From Metallyticus violacea (lineage: Eukaryota; Arthropoda; Insecta; Mantodea; Metallyticidae): a DNA stretch of 64,000 nt. Shown piece after piece: positions 1 through 12,534 of the stretch. The notes beneath the pieces are model-generated. The model made no database searches, was not told the origin of the DNA, and worked only from the letters and a program-made list of their open reading frames with translations. Made by a program: the position numbers and the translations under genes. Numbering within the stretch: position 1 is the first letter of the stretch; each line of letters starts with the position of its first letter. The stretch lies in NCBI GenBank assembly GCA_030762175.1, contig CM060838.1:15506001-15570000 (forward strand), in the 5' to 3' direction.

Positions 1-235
1 CTAATTAAAAGACATCAACATAGTTGAATACATTTCAGCGTAATTAAATATATTTCAACCTAATTAAATATATGCCAACTTAATTAAATGTATTTAAAAG
101 TAATTAATCTAATTAAATACACATCAACCTAATTGAATATATTTCGATCAAATGAAATACAAATCAACCCGATAACTATATTTAAAACTAATTAAATATA
201 TTGCAACTTAATTAAACACACTCCAACTTCAAAAG
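1..235. repeat. AT-rich minisatellite, ~20-bp period, left edge
   Basis: About eleven and a half degenerate copies of a 20-21 bp unit approximating taattaaatatatttcaacc lie head to tail from the first base. Units near positions 41, 61 and 81 are the best preserved; one unit near 175 is shortened to about 17 bp and another near 101 is expanded. The array stops in the sequence ending ccaacttc near 230 and may continue left of the window. No open frame is associated with it. Confidence 0.8.
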
Positions 236-1393
236 TTAAACTATGAATTGTAGTGCATTTCTAAGTTACTCTTAAATTCGATAGATAAAGCATTTCCTAA
301 TCGAGGAATGAAACATATAAAATGATAAAGACGTTCTTGATGAATAAAGTTCGGACTTTATGTAATATCGTATTGAAAAGTATGGACATGAATATGCAGC
401 CAAAGTTGTGAAACAGGTAAATAAATATGAATAAAGCAAATAAATGTAGCACCAAGTATTTTAATTTCTTAATAAATAAAGGTTTATATATATTAGAAAA
501 AGTATTTGCTTTTTTGTTTTATTCAAGCTACAGGTATTGGAATTGAGAAATTCGCTCATATAATTTAAAAGTAATCTGTACTGCTATCGGAATGAATGCA
601 AAAGTGCTGAAAGGCGTGTTTCTCCTATGTATTTGAAGCGTATGAGCAATTAATTACCAAACACTGTTCCAAATGCTTCTATTCAGAGAAATATTGCTCG
701 AGATCACAAGATTTCTATAAAAACTGTACTAGGAATAATATTGTTAGGAGTTCTATAATTTCATGACGTTTTGATTATCCAGCATTCTTTTTCAGCATAA
801 TTTGCATTTAGTGGGGAATTTTCCAAAAAAATGCCCAACATTTTAAACTATATTCCACATCTATATATTCTATTTAATTTTATGTTAGGTATTAAATATT
901 TGTATCAAATTATTCCAGTCCATCTTGAAAAGGAACTCGCGTGCGTTACTTATCTTTAATATAGATAACTAAAACTGATGGTTCTAATTCCGAACCTTAG
1001 GAAAACTCCAGACTTCAAGGACCTACTAATGAGGAAAAATTTAAAAGAGATACCATGGTATCTTACCTGAAGATATAAATCAAGCCAAGGAAATGACGTT
1101 TTAGAAAGACGAAGACGTCTTAATTTGCATAATTTAATGTATTACACAACCTTATCGAATGCCTTACTTACGTCAATGTCAATGAAATTCAATTTCTGTC
1201 CATCAGACACTTTGGGAATATCCCTCATTGACTTCTGAAATCACTTTAGTCGTGTTGCACACATTCCGAATCTTGATTTAAAATATTCAACTAAGTCGTG
1301 TTTGGTCTTTCCAATAATGCGTTCAATAATTTCTAATAGGACAAGTAAAAAAGAAGTCTTAATATTAGGATATTAGGCAATGACCAATGAACG
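236..1393. other. Intergenic, nothing recognised
   Basis: AT-rich unique-looking DNA with no frame above 60 codons and no recognised repeat. Confidence 0.6.
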
Positions 1394-1512
1394 GAGGCCA
1401 GCGGTTCGAATCCATTCAGAACCGTCTGCCCTGACATAGGTTTACTCTAATTTCTACTCAGTCCTCATTGTGTGTAAATGTCGGTGAAGTGTCCTTAACT
1501 TAGGCCCAGAGT
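1394..1512 (+). mobile_element. SINE-A fragment, degraded
   Basis: The B-box-like gcggttcgaatcc, followed by traces of the SINE-A body (accgtctgccctgac, then ctcagtcctcat, then aacttaggcc), aligns in order with the intact copies at 27.1 and 56.6 kb. The tRNA-like A-box half and the 3' tail are not visible. No target-site duplication found. Probably an old insertion. Confidence 0.65.
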
Positions 1513-2664
1513 TTTTTCAAAAATAAATTACTATTATATGTTATTTCAGCTTCAGTATCCACCACCTGGGGGGCCATAGTAGCAAAATGGGCGTTAGTTA
1601 CTATCCAAGACAATTTTAGGTTATCCATGGACAAAGGCTTTCTTCCAGAGGTTTGTGTAAATCGAGATAAAGAACTGGAGCCAAATATATGAGTTTAGAG
1701 TTCATAAAACTATATCCAGGATTCATTTTAACTTGTCTGCTATTGTACAACGAAAAAACCTATTCATTTAACTTCATGTTCTTACCGGTGGCAAAATACC
1801 CCCCCCCCCTCTTGATGTTTCATGTAAATTTGTATATGACTCCCCAGAGTAAGTATATCAGTATTTCCATTAGAAAATGCATGAATGCTTTTCTGGAATA
1901 AGAGGAAAAAAAGGTCATAATCCTGACAATTTATAAATGCCATCTGCATTGCGTTAATTCGTTTGGCTAGACTCTGTACACGATGCCATTGAATCTCCGT
2001 TCTCTTTTCAGCTGCTTGAGGTTTGAAATGTAAATTGGTATAATATCTGGCTATTTCAGGCAATTTCTTCTATTAATGGGAAGAGCTAATGAAGACCCAG
2101 TTAACTGCTATAAAAAGTTCAATATCTCTGAATCGCTCTCGCATTTTCTTCGTAGCATTTAAATTCACGTTAATTCTCTCTCATCAACCAAGGAAACCTC
2201 TTTGTACAATGGGACGTCGCATATTTTAAGCTTTGTATTTCTTTTGCATTTTTTCAATTTTTTTAAGATCAAAGATTCTGTTAATTCTTTAGCACGCTTA
2301 AAGCACATACATTCCTAGTTTTCTTCTGTATTTTAATTTAGAATGACACTGAGGAGAGAGAGGACAGAAATGATTCATAAGTCATGAAGAGAGTGGAATA
2401 TTAAATATTCGACAAATTACTTCAGTAACTTTTACTGCAACTTAAACACGCGCATTTCAGTATGGTAATATTTTTCAAAATATCCAGATTTATCATCAAT
2501 TAATGGACCCTTGTATACTTTGTTCTGAAGTTTATACGTTGTACAAGAATCTCATGAAATGTAAATCTTAACACACCTACTTTATTTCTTTCCTTTGAAT
2601 TGGTGTCCAACATATGTTTAAGCTCCAAGTGTCAACCATAATTAACACGAAAGCTGATGTTTGC
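1513..2664. other. Intergenic, nothing recognised
   Basis: Contains a C-homopolymer near 1800-1809 and two mutually overlapping short frames around 1.7-2.06 kb on opposite strands that resemble no known family. Nothing else supported. Confidence 0.5.
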
Positions 2665-2677
2665 AACGTAGATCTGT

Positions 2678-2958
2678 TTTTTTAATGGTGTTTAACGCCC
2701 GTTATTACTACTGAGGCATCACAGGCGGTGAACAGTGATGATACATGAAATGAAATGATAAATTGGGAAAGAATTTTTTTTAAGGAAGGATACGTTCCAG
2801 GCCTAAGTTTAGGGTACCTTCCCGACATTTACCAGTTATGAGGACTGAGGAAAACCTGGGAAAAGTCTCAGTCAGGGAGGACGGTCCTGGCGGGATTCGA
2901 ACCCCAGACCTCCCGCTCACGAGTCCTAGCCTTAACGACCTCGGCCACCCGTTGCGGT
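2678..2958 (-). mobile_element. SINE-A, near full length, minus strand
   Basis: Read on the minus strand this copy starts with a Ser/Leu-tRNA-like head (an A-box resembling ggccgaggtcgttaagg and the B-box ggttcgaatcccgcc). It continues through the conserved body (ctgagac..., aggttttcctcagtcctcat, aggtaccctaaac) and ends with the family terminus aacgggcgttaaacacc followed by A residues. It is flanked by aacgtaga-tctgtt on the left (2665-2677) and aacgtagacgtctgtt on the right (2959-2974), a target-site duplication with a 2-base indel. Non-autonomous; presumably transcribed by RNA polymerase III from the internal boxes and moved by a LINE. Confidence 0.9.
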
Positions 2959-2974
2959 AACGTAGACGTCTGTT

Positions 2975-3965
2975 AATTAAAAGGGGTCAATTACCTATCA
3001 TTCAGCAAGGATGGTTCTAAGACTTGGGCAAAAGGGAAAATCATACCCATCGGAACTATACTGTGTTAGAGAAAAAAACTTTGAAGGAGCTAAGACGACA
3101 CTGTCAACAAAATTAGTTCTTTATGGATACAGAGAAAATGTATCAATCACCTTGCCTTAACGTAAAAAGTGTTTTGTACACTTCAGTAGCAAGAAACAAT
3201 GTCGACATCTGAAAAATTGGTGCAGTTTATAAACACGAAAGATTAAAACTGAATACCAAAAATAGAACATTGGACACCTATTATTTCAATAATTGTAAAG
3301 TTTGCAAAAAATATTTTTTTAAAAAATGCTAAGCCAGAACATTGAACGTGTATAGTGTCTCTAAAACTATCGAGGATTTAATGTATGATAAAATTTAAAC
3401 GTATATTATTTCTGCCTCAAATCAAAGAAAAAGAAAAAATGATACCCTCTTAGAAGTTTTCAGTCTATAAATTACTTAGGATCATCTTAACTCTATATTT
3501 AATGTCTAAGAACTAACTAAAAGGAAATACACATTTTGGTTGATTTAGGAAATTAACAAATGTAACTAGCTATGTATTGTGTTCGCTGTTAACAGTTGAT
3601 GCGGCATGTATTTTCCTACTTTCAGTTCAGAATTAATGCTATTTACATGAATTTACGTTTGGAAATATTGTTTAAGCCGGATTTAGAATTTTGGTTTAGT
3701 TTCCATGTGGATTTTTAATACCACTTCAACATACGTACTTACTATCAAGGACAACTTTCTGTTTCCAGTATACTATCGATTTAAATCGAGATGAAACGCA
3801 GAAATAAAGCAAACTTCGCTCCAAGGCTTCGGGTACGTTCTGGTGTTGTGGGTGATTCTGCTTTAATCCCAGTGTCAATGTAACTGTGCTTTAGTTTTGA
3901 AATAAGTAGGTTATGAGCTAGCATCAAATTATCGCAGCAGTAATGTATAATGACTTAGAGATTAA

Positions 3966-3998
<33 letters not shown>

Positions 3999-6410
3999 AA
4001 CATGGGGGTGATTTAGATTATACTTCGTCCTCATTACTAGACAATTATCCGTATGATCCAGGTAATTTGAAATGGTGGAATTGATCCCTTTGGACACATA
4101 CTGCGACCTCGTCTAGAAGCTCGTGCACAACTGGACATAGCCCACAGCGTTGGCAATGCATAAATGCTTATTGTCGCTTTCACAGAAGCCTATATAGAGT
4201 TTAATGTGTTTAAAGGTAAATGAAACAAAAGTAACATATTTCATAAACTAATGATTATTACGGTAATTTACAGAAAACGAATTGGTTCTATAGTGGCCAC
4301 TGAGACCAGTTATCACAATTTGAAATTTTCATAATTTTTATATCCAAATAATGACCTGAATGTAACCGATCAAAACGGCCAATAAATGAGAATAGAAGAA
4401 AACAAAGAACAAAGGGAGGCAATGACATGGGTCGACCTGTTTGCGCAATCAGAATACAAGGATATGCTATTTAGTTCGCCACAAGGCATATGGAGACCTA
4501 GGAGTGCCAGAAGAGCAACATGACCGTGCAACGCGATACTTGGTTATTTTTTCTGGAAAGTCACTGGTATTCGCAGGTTTTCAAGTACTGACTTATAACA
4601 CCCCTCATGTTGTACTTTACCAGTTTGTTATAAAAATTTAAGCTCCAATTATAAGCACATCAGAAACAGTCAAAGCACTCTCATTTCAACAGCTTGCTGT
4701 TAATGTTATATAATATTAACGTTAAATTAATAATCTTTGACTTTCCCTCTTATGATTAAATAAGAAGAAAATAAAAACTTTATGGCATGAAAATCGGGAC
4801 AGAACCTCTCGATTTGTCCAAACATTCAAGCATCACCAATTGGGCATCTACAACCTGGATGCTGATATTCCTAAGTTAATTTAATCTTATAATAATTAAA
4901 ATAAATGCATCAATTGGAACATTATATTTACTTTTCTGACCTTGAGTAAGAATATTTAGAGCCTCATTAAGAATTCTTATTCGTAAATATACAACCAGCT
5001 TTCATAAATATTACCCAAGTTCGTTTATTTATTTGATCTGTAGGTTTCAGCACTGCTCCTCACCATATGCAATATTTCGAATAGGTAGGTCTTGAAAGGG
5101 GTGTAGAAATCCACGTGTAGCTCTGCGGGCAAATGAACGACACCTAAAGGCCACTGAACACTATGAATGAATCAGGAAAATAAGAAAGCTGCGAAAAAAA
5201 AACCCAAAGCTCGACGTTTCTACGATAAACGCCGAGGGTCAAACCCACTGCTTTCGAATGACAGGTAGGTAAATGAAAGAATTCAATCCGACAAATAGAT
5301 GTCTTTTGTTGAGCTGTATACTGTTTACTTCATTGCGCTATATTGATTATTACTGTCAAAACACTGTTTATGATACAAACTTTCCGTCTTCATGTTATAA
5401 AGAATATAAAACTAAATTAAATCGCACCTAGGATATTTAAGCTGAAAAGTAGATAGCTGGATAGAATGAAGATGTAACCAACCGCAGAACCGGAAAGAGG
5501 TTACTAGCTACATTACCACAAAAACGACGAGGTTGATCGCCTTCGGCAGCATTAGCATTGTTTTACATTGTGATAAATCTTAACAGTCATAAAGAAAAAC
5601 TGGAATGGGTCAGTCAGTTAGATCGAATCAAGGGAAACGACCGTCTGGGCACTCGCGTGTGAATGTGAAGAACAATAAGAATAATTCTCACGGGAATAAA
5701 TTTCAGAATAAGATCAGCGACGCACTGGAGAGTACTAATCGCATTACCTAAACAAACATTACGCGTCATAAATTCATATATCATTAATGTGGCTTACACT
5801 TCGCTCCATTCAGAACCTCAAGAGTTATTTTGATCTCCAGCTACAATTTTACTATCGATGGCAACTTGATTAAGCTCAATGGTTGCAGTTCTCAACATAA
5901 TTGCAAGAAGTGAACTTTTAATGAAAATAGTATTTGCTGTTTCTATAAATTTCTGGAATTTTCTCTATCAGAGAACTAAATGCGCACATGAGTGCAATCC
6001 TCACAACCTATCAGAAAAATCTTCATTGTTACATTGTTAAAAAAAAAAATAAAAAAACACATCTTTCGAGCTTATCATCTCTGTTATTTTATAGCATTTT
6101 TATGTAATTGTAACAAAATTGCCATGAAATGGTATTTATAATAATTCTACAAGCAGTAGTTTATACCCATTGAAGTTGCTGCTCAACACAATTTGAAAAC
6201 TACCACAAGCATAAACCTTTAAATAGAGTAACAACATTTGATTTAAATCTGAAATAGCTATATTTATATTTTTTCTAAATTGTCTCCGTACATAGTTTCA
6301 CTGGTTCTTTGTATAACCTAAATATTTCCTTCAATTGATCATCTAGAAGTAAACTCAGAGACATAAATAAAGCTGGTAATAGAGATTAAAAAGGGAAATA
6401 AAAAGTAAAG
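2975..6410. other. Intergenic, microsatellite only
   Basis: Holds a (CTGT)n tract at 3966-3996 and otherwise unique-looking AT-rich DNA. No frame longer than 66 codons and no recognised transposon. Confidence 0.5.
3966..3996. repeat. (CTGT)n microsatellite
   Basis: About seven and a half uninterrupted tetranucleotide units, ending in a variant ctat unit. Confidence 0.95.
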
Positions 6411-7090
6411 ATGTATTTTCTCTCTTTGTACTGTAATGCAAGAACCTACTGTGACTTTGCATCTAGGAGTAGATTCTGTGAATGGGTTTTAAATAATGTT
6501 CATTACGGAGAAATTGACCCTAATGTAATTTTCTTTACAAACGAACCTTGGTTTCACCTGAGTGGGTATGTTAATTCACTAATCAGGAGTTCAGGAAAAC
6601 CTAACCTGCTTCACGAGGGACCTCTGCACGATAAAAAGACAGGATAGTGGTACGGCATTAATGGTGAGAGAAAAACAGGTCGACTTTTTTTAAGGAACAA
6701 TTACTAGTGATAGGTATATGCATAATATTTTGGAACCTTTTTTCCAGTTTCGCGACTTTCCAACAGGACTGTGCAACGGCACATATAGCCAGTGTTTCCT
6801 TACATGCAATTCATGAAATATTCGACAATAGAGTCATCATTAACAACATGCGACCTCCTATTTAACGCCCTGCGATTTTATCTCTCGTGGGGCATTAAAG
6901 GAAAAAGCGTACATGACAAATCCACACACATTAGATGAAGTGAAATATAACAGTCGTGAAGAAATGCCTTCCATTTCTCAGCGGGAACTGCAGAGGACTA
7001 AGGCGATGCCAGAAATGTATGGAAAGTGAAGGGAAGGCATTTGCATCATCTCTTTTTGCTTGATAATGGTGAGCAAATGTACCTTTTAAG
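6411..7090 (+). pseudogene. Mariner/Tc3-like transposase relic
   Basis: A 78-codon open stretch reads RSRFCEWVLNNVHYGEID...FFTNEPWFHLSGYVN, the region around the first catalytic aspartate of Tc1/mariner DDE transposases (normally FTDE; here the D is N, so this site is dead). After a stop at 6645-6647 the homology resumes in shifted frames: KGTITSDRYMHNI near 6690, the second catalytic block FQQDCATAHIA near 6755-6790 (QQD.A.AH), then a third-block remnant around 6860 and the C-terminal helix region NPHTLDEVKYNSREEMPSIS near 6915-6975. At least one stop and several frameshifts break it. No terminal inverted repeats were found. The same C-terminal region recurs at 26.5 kb. It cannot encode a functional transposase. 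Confidence 0.85.
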
Positions 7091-8472
7091 TGTTAGTAAT
7101 AACTTAAATCTACAATCATGGTTGCGAACATTCTGATTCCCGTTCACTAGGTGGGGAAAAAAGAGTAAATTATATTGTATGCATTTATTCGCTATTTATT
7201 TATTTATTATGGGTCCTTCAGAGATTCTTAAATATGTAATAAACAAGAAATATTCATTATTTCACGTACGAAAGTAACAACGACAACACGAAAAAATTAT
7301 CATGTATTTGTTTGAACTAGACATCTCAAGGTTAAGTCTGTTAAGCATAGAGCGCAGTCAGGAGAGGGAAATTCCGTTTGATCTAAACAAAGACAAATGA
7401 CGCGGGTGTACTCATCTTACGTCTTAAGCATGACCCTGCTTAGTGCTGTCGATCTGAACTTATTGCTTATGTCAGAACATGTCATATTGCAGTTAAATAC
7501 TCAGAACAGAACTGCACAATGCGCGCGTGTAATGAAAGCAAATATAGCTGTTAGCCTGTTAGTGCCATGGCGCGGAAATACAAGAAGCGAATTCCCCCTC
7601 CCACCGTTGCTCCAATGTAGGTAGGAGGCGCAAATACTGATGAGCAAGCTTGGCTCTTACCTGACTCTTTTTGAAACCCCTGGTATTAACGAAAGCAATA
7701 AAACTAGGCACAACAAGTTATTAAGTTTTTGCCCAGGATTTTATAGATTTTAAATATTTGTTATGGACCCTGTGACAAAAATATTAAGCTCAGAGATATC
7801 AAATTCAATTTTGTTAACATAAATAATTTTCAAAGAACTTTTCAGGTAAGTTTACATCAAAGCGATTCGAAATATGGAAATTAGCGAAATATATTATTAT
7901 TCTATCAATTAGCGAAATATATTTTTATTCTATCAATTTATATGATCTACAGTTAAAAGAGAATGGATGAATTCGGATGCATTAACACATTACAGCACAT
8001 GAAATATAACGCAGAAATAAAAATGGTTCAGGCAAAATGTTATTTAAAGAAATTGGTTGTATTTATAGCGTATCACAGTGGCAGTGAGTGCCCTTCCATT
8101 CAGAATAGCACACATTACGAAACAGCGGTTTCGCTTTCACTTTCGAAGGATGTAGGAAAATGTAGGAAAAAATTGCACAAACTGGAAGTATATTTTTTAC
8201 AGATATTGCAAGAGTGAAGTACATTAATAATAATAACGATTTTTATTGACAGAAATAAAAATACAAGATGATATACTATCATATCACCATCTCATAAATA
8301 GCATAATACTGGGTGAGCAATGCTTGACTTCACCGCGGGACTAGCCCTATGTCGGCGGAGGCGGGGAGTGTATTTCCCCTCCGCTGCGCGAGGTTTCAGT
8401 GTAAGTTGAAATCTTACGCAAATAGCACGTGTTTGTTAGGCGACGCAATACAGTGAAAGTGTATCAAGTGAA
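7091..8472. other. Intergenic with a short tandem duplication
   Basis: Contains the 28-bp duplication at 7880-7935 and a GC-richer patch at 8325-8400 just upstream of the DUF4817-like exon. The 70-85 codon frames here match nothing I know. Confidence 0.5.
7880..7935. repeat. 28-bp tandem duplication
   Basis: Two head-to-tail 28-bp units (7880-7907 and 7908-7935), starting attagcgaaatatatt, differ at one position. Two copies only, consistent with a single recent slippage event. Confidence 0.9.
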
Positions 8473-8619
8473 ATGGGGCAATACAAGTATTCTATTCCCC
8501 AAAGAGTATTCATGTATTATTCATACGTGCGTGCAGAATCAGCGCGTGCTGTAAGAAGACTATTTCAAGAGCAATTTCCTTATGATTTCCAGCACTCCTT
8601 GCTTAATATACGTGAGTAA
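8473..8619 (+). pseudogene. DUF4817-like helix-turn-helix mini-frame, transposon-type
   Basis: A 48-codon frame starting MGQYKYSIPQRVFMYYSYVR and continuing AESARAVRRLFQEQFPYDF resembles the N-terminal helix-turn-helix (DUF4817) that precedes the DDE domain of many arthropod Tc3/mariner-like transposases. The usual features are present: an aromatic-rich first helix, a SARAVRRLF helix and the FQEQFP motif. The frame is intact from the ATG and ends with TAA, but the last codons include cgtgagtaa, a good 5' splice donor (GTGAGTA at 8612), so it may be exon 1 of a spliced gene rather than a complete ORF. No DDE domain follows within 4 kb. The mariner relic at 6.4-7.1 kb lies upstream in the same orientation, so it is not the missing half. 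Could be an orphan transposon fragment or a domesticated exon. Confidence 0.6.
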
Positions 8620-10538
8620 TTTACGTTTCTTTTTAAGTGTTTATATTATGCATGTTAGAAATAACTAACGCGAAACCATACTATATTTACTGCGAACTTC
8701 TTGTCATTCGCACCGCCGGCACAGAAGCCAGTTTCTCCGGTTGCGTGAAAGATCGTTCATCCTGTAGTAATCATAATACTTTATAGGTAAAATGTATCGA
8801 CAGAATTAGGAGAGCAAGTTTTTAAGCTATTGGTCAGCTTAAAAACTTAGCAAACTTGCAACTCTGTTGATTTGTCTACAGCAACAGGACTGCCAGTTTA
8901 GTGGTATCGAGTAGCCATGTGTGAGAGATTTTGTATTGAATCCATGAAAATGGAACAGTTTTAAAATGCAAAGGCTAACTTAGTACCGGAGCGATGCTAA
9001 ACCCTCATTCGGTGCATATGAATACAATATGTCTCGTGGTGGTGATTTGCAGCCGAATCCCCGAAAAACCAGCAAACACAGGAGTGAGAAACTCGAGCAC
9101 TTGCTATCTATCATGAAACATGTTTCATTCATGCATTGACATTTATAGTGAGAGGCTCCGCAGAGCTAATGAAACACAACGAGGGTTAGCAGTCCCCGCT
9201 GTTTGATTACTCTGTGAGGCATTCGATGAAATTGCTGATTACCAGAGATGATGTACCTACCTTGGCGATATCCTGCCCAAATTTCCCCATTTAGGGGTTA
9301 AAGAGACATTTGAAGTGCACTGTACCTTGTAAATGTCAGCTCTTGAGGTTGGTACTAAAAATATTATAGCCAGTATTGTACACGTATGTGACTGGGCCAT
9401 TTGTACTGATTGCTGAGCTACGTTTGAAGTGCCTGGACGTTAATTCATTTTACTGTTTTTGGCCTCCGAATGCTAGGGCGCGTAACTGACCGTAATGAAA
9501 ATGGCTCCTGACGCTGTCTTTCAAACTGTCTGAAACAGCGGTTACCAAGTTTTCATTTTTCTGGCTCCAGCATTAAATTCTAAGATAACTCGCACGCTGC
9601 ATCCATTTTTTATTAAACCCAAAACTGGATAAAACTCATAGTTGCTTTCAGTTACATCTTTGAGGAGACAAAAACATTCTTTGAAATGCACATGCTCTAT
9701 TAAGATCCATTTTAACAAATAATATAATTTATATTCCCTGAATTAAATTCATTTATTAAGAAGATATATTTAAAAACGAAAATATTTAATTACGAAATAA
9801 AAATACTTAAAAAATTAGAAAGTTTAATATTTTGTGTGAATTGTTAACTAGATCAGAATCTGTAGGTCATGTATATAAAAATAATGAAAATAAAGGCAGC
9901 CTCTAAAGGGTTTGATCAAAATATTATGTGCACACTTTTGTTTAGGCTTTAGTCTATTCTTCTATTTTGGTAACAGCAGGTGTTTATTTTTGACTCGCTT
10001 TGGTAGGTCTTTCCCTGATTATTTATTACGACTTTTATTAATAATTTCTGTTTTAACAATGTTTATATTAGGATTAGGTGCAAAGTTTGAATTTGATTTA
10101 AAAAAAGATTATTGCTTTATCTACTCTAAGTGATGCAATTTTATATAATTCTGTTGTGTTTGTTTTAACTGCCAAAAGCCTTCAAATTTGACAATGGCTT
10201 TCCCTGTAGTGTCCGAGATATTTAAATATGTCACATCAATAAAAATAATCCAAAGAGATAAATTATCAAATGAAATATTTTAACAAATCTCGAGTCCACA
10301 ATGTGAACAATAACCACAATATAAAGATATCAATTATGACGTGAAGTCCAGATTATTTGCATTTTTATGTACGTGAATTCTCATATTATTTATATATTAA
10401 CAAATAAATGTTATGTGATTTCATGAAACCACATTTCATAAAGGGCTTTACTCTCTTCCAGCATTATATAATGCATTGTGAATGTGAAAAGATGGCTGTG
10501 AGCAATTGTTTGGTGTTTCTTTCTATATCAAAGCGTTT
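8620..10538. other. Intergenic; one perfect hairpin
   Basis: Contains a 13-bp perfect inverted repeat at 8816-8848. The 73-codon frame at 9912-10133 has a hydrophobic stretch but no recognisable family or neighbouring exon. Otherwise nothing seen. Confidence 0.5.
8816..8848. repeat. Perfect 13-bp inverted repeat with 7-nt loop
   Basis: Left arm aagtttttaagct (8816-8828) and its exact reverse complement (8836-8848) are separated by attggtc. No transposon end or terminator context is evident. Confidence 0.9.
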
Positions 10539-10564
10539 TTCTTTCTTTCTTTCTTTCTTTCTTT
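10539..10564. repeat. (TTTC)n microsatellite
   Basis: Six uninterrupted ctttnn-type tetranucleotide units followed by an AT-rich run. It lies inside a chance 65-codon frame. Confidence 0.9.
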
Positions 10565-10696
10565 ATTTATTTTTTGAGTTTCAAAGCATCTGGTTACTTT
10601 CTTGAACAGAACAAAGTATAAGCCTATAAAAGTTGAATTTTAAGGCATTTATACAAACACTTAGTGGCAACTAACTACTTATTGTAATAATTTAGA

Positions 10697-10832
10697 TTTT
10701 TTAATGGTGTTTAACGCCCGTTTTTACTACTGTGGCACCACAGGCGGTGTACATTGGTGATACATGTGATGAAATGATAAATTGTCCACAAAATTCTTCT
10801 TTGAAAATAAGTAAATTTGGGGCCTGACTTGT
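10697..10832 (-). mobile_element. SINE-A, 3' half only, minus strand
   Basis: The family terminus (aacgggcgttaaacacc on the minus strand) and the adjacent body are clear at 10697-10780. Similarity then decays to ggcctgacttgt and stops; the tRNA-like head is missing. 5' truncation of this kind is typical of target-primed reverse transcription. Confidence 0.85.
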
Positions 10833-12522
10833 CTTATGTGATGAAAGCAATGGCCCGGGTATCTAATCATCTATTTATTGTATCTATAATGTTCTTTACA
10901 TTTATTTTTCACAATGTTTTTATAATTATTGTATGCAGGCTTTAGTGTGATTTATTCTTTTAAGCTTCATATTGGACCTGATTTCTTGACTAATTTTTTC
11001 ACGTCGTTTGGTTATATGCAGAAGATAGTAAGAACATTTCGTATGTTAAATACTCATTAAACAGTGATTATTTCGGGTTGCTTGTATCAGCCGTAAAGCC
11101 TATAAAATCAAATTATTTTTTTCATTCATTTTCAGTTTATATTAGGATTATAATGTTCAATGCATATTTTGGAATAATTGATATCTGGCTCATGTTGAAA
11201 ATTAATATTTCATTAAGTTGTTATATGTTTGTGATTATTAAATTACATTATCATATAGAATACTTGCATTTTTTTGCCATACTTTGTTTTTTAAATGAAC
11301 CACACACGAACCACCCACAGCCTACGTACTGGATCCTATGCCATCTCCTTCCCTATTAAACCAAGTTTTCATAGGCATTTGTGGTGGTTTCTCGAACGAT
11401 CTTCTGTTACATCAATTGGGTCACTTAAAATTGTCACCTCAAATATTTTTTTCATAAACAACTGCTGTTGTTACTTTAATTTGGTACTTTCAAGGATGAG
11501 CTATTTTGAATCAAAGAAGAAGGCTTAAAAATGTAACGTGTACATTGGTTCGGTAATTAAGAAAAACTGTAGCGGCATAAACTGTTATTCTTCTAACAAC
11601 AGAGCATAAATTGATTAAAATTTTAATGAATGTGAAATTTAAGTGAACAATGACAAGTATCTTAAAACTGTCTGAAATTTAGCAAACATTAGACGAGATA
11701 AACTCAGAAAGACTTTGCATAAAACGATATTTGTTCGAGTTAGGAGTTATAACTCCAAATTAAAAGTCGCGTTCGTGTATTGATATAGCATTACTGCGTC
11801 TTATCTGACACCGGAGCCTTGCACTCTGACTTTTGGGCGTTTTCTTATAAATGAGCTTCACCCACATTAGAAAAGTAGAAACTAGAGCAAAGCGCAGTAG
11901 CTTGACAAAATGTTGGAATGCCATTGTACTGAGCAAGAAGAACGCGTGCCAGATCTCCTGTTTCCATGACGCTAATGTTTTATGTAAGGAAAATTAAAGA
12001 CTCGTCCTACAAAAATTCATTAACTACCCTCCATAACAAACATCATAGTGGGACTGAACATCACGTGCTTTGCGCTATGCTAAAGATCTGAAGAGCAGTG
12101 TTATCTTTCCAACACAATGTATCAACAAGGTAACGCTGAGTTAATGGCTGTACAGTTTCTGTTATTTTAAAGAGGTTGGTTTCATCGTGATTGTAATTTT
12201 ATTATTATGCTGCCTATATACGGATAAACTTAAGCGCCTTAACTTAATTTAAAAGCAATTAATAGAAATAGAAATAGCTATCACTATCCTTTTAATTGAT
12301 CGAAATCTCAATACCCCTTTCTTTGATCCTAATAAATCCGAAAATATCTTTGAAGGTGAAATATGGGTGAAAGGGGGTTTTGTCAATAATTCTGTTTTAT
12401 TGCGTTACTTTTAAAATTGTTGCAGAATATTTCTGTATTTTAATCTCTGTTATATAGATACATAAAATAATTTATTTATTAACAGACGATATAAACTTAC
12501 ATAAATAGATTACATTTATTAG
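10833..12522. other. Intergenic, nothing recognised
   Basis: Two overlapping short frames at 11.08-11.53 kb are AT-rich and match no family. No repeat identified. Confidence 0.5.
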
Positions 12523-12534
12523 TAAATATATTTC

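Noticed and set aside
3966..3996. CRISPR-like array
   Set aside because: Tetranucleotide microsatellite without spacers; eukaryotic context.
7397..7624. 75-codon frame at 7.4 kb
   Set aside because: No recognisable similarity and no continuation from the upstream transposase relic.
10408..10605. 65-codon frame with Ser/Phe-rich end
   Set aside because: The C-terminal part is the (TTTC)n microsatellite.
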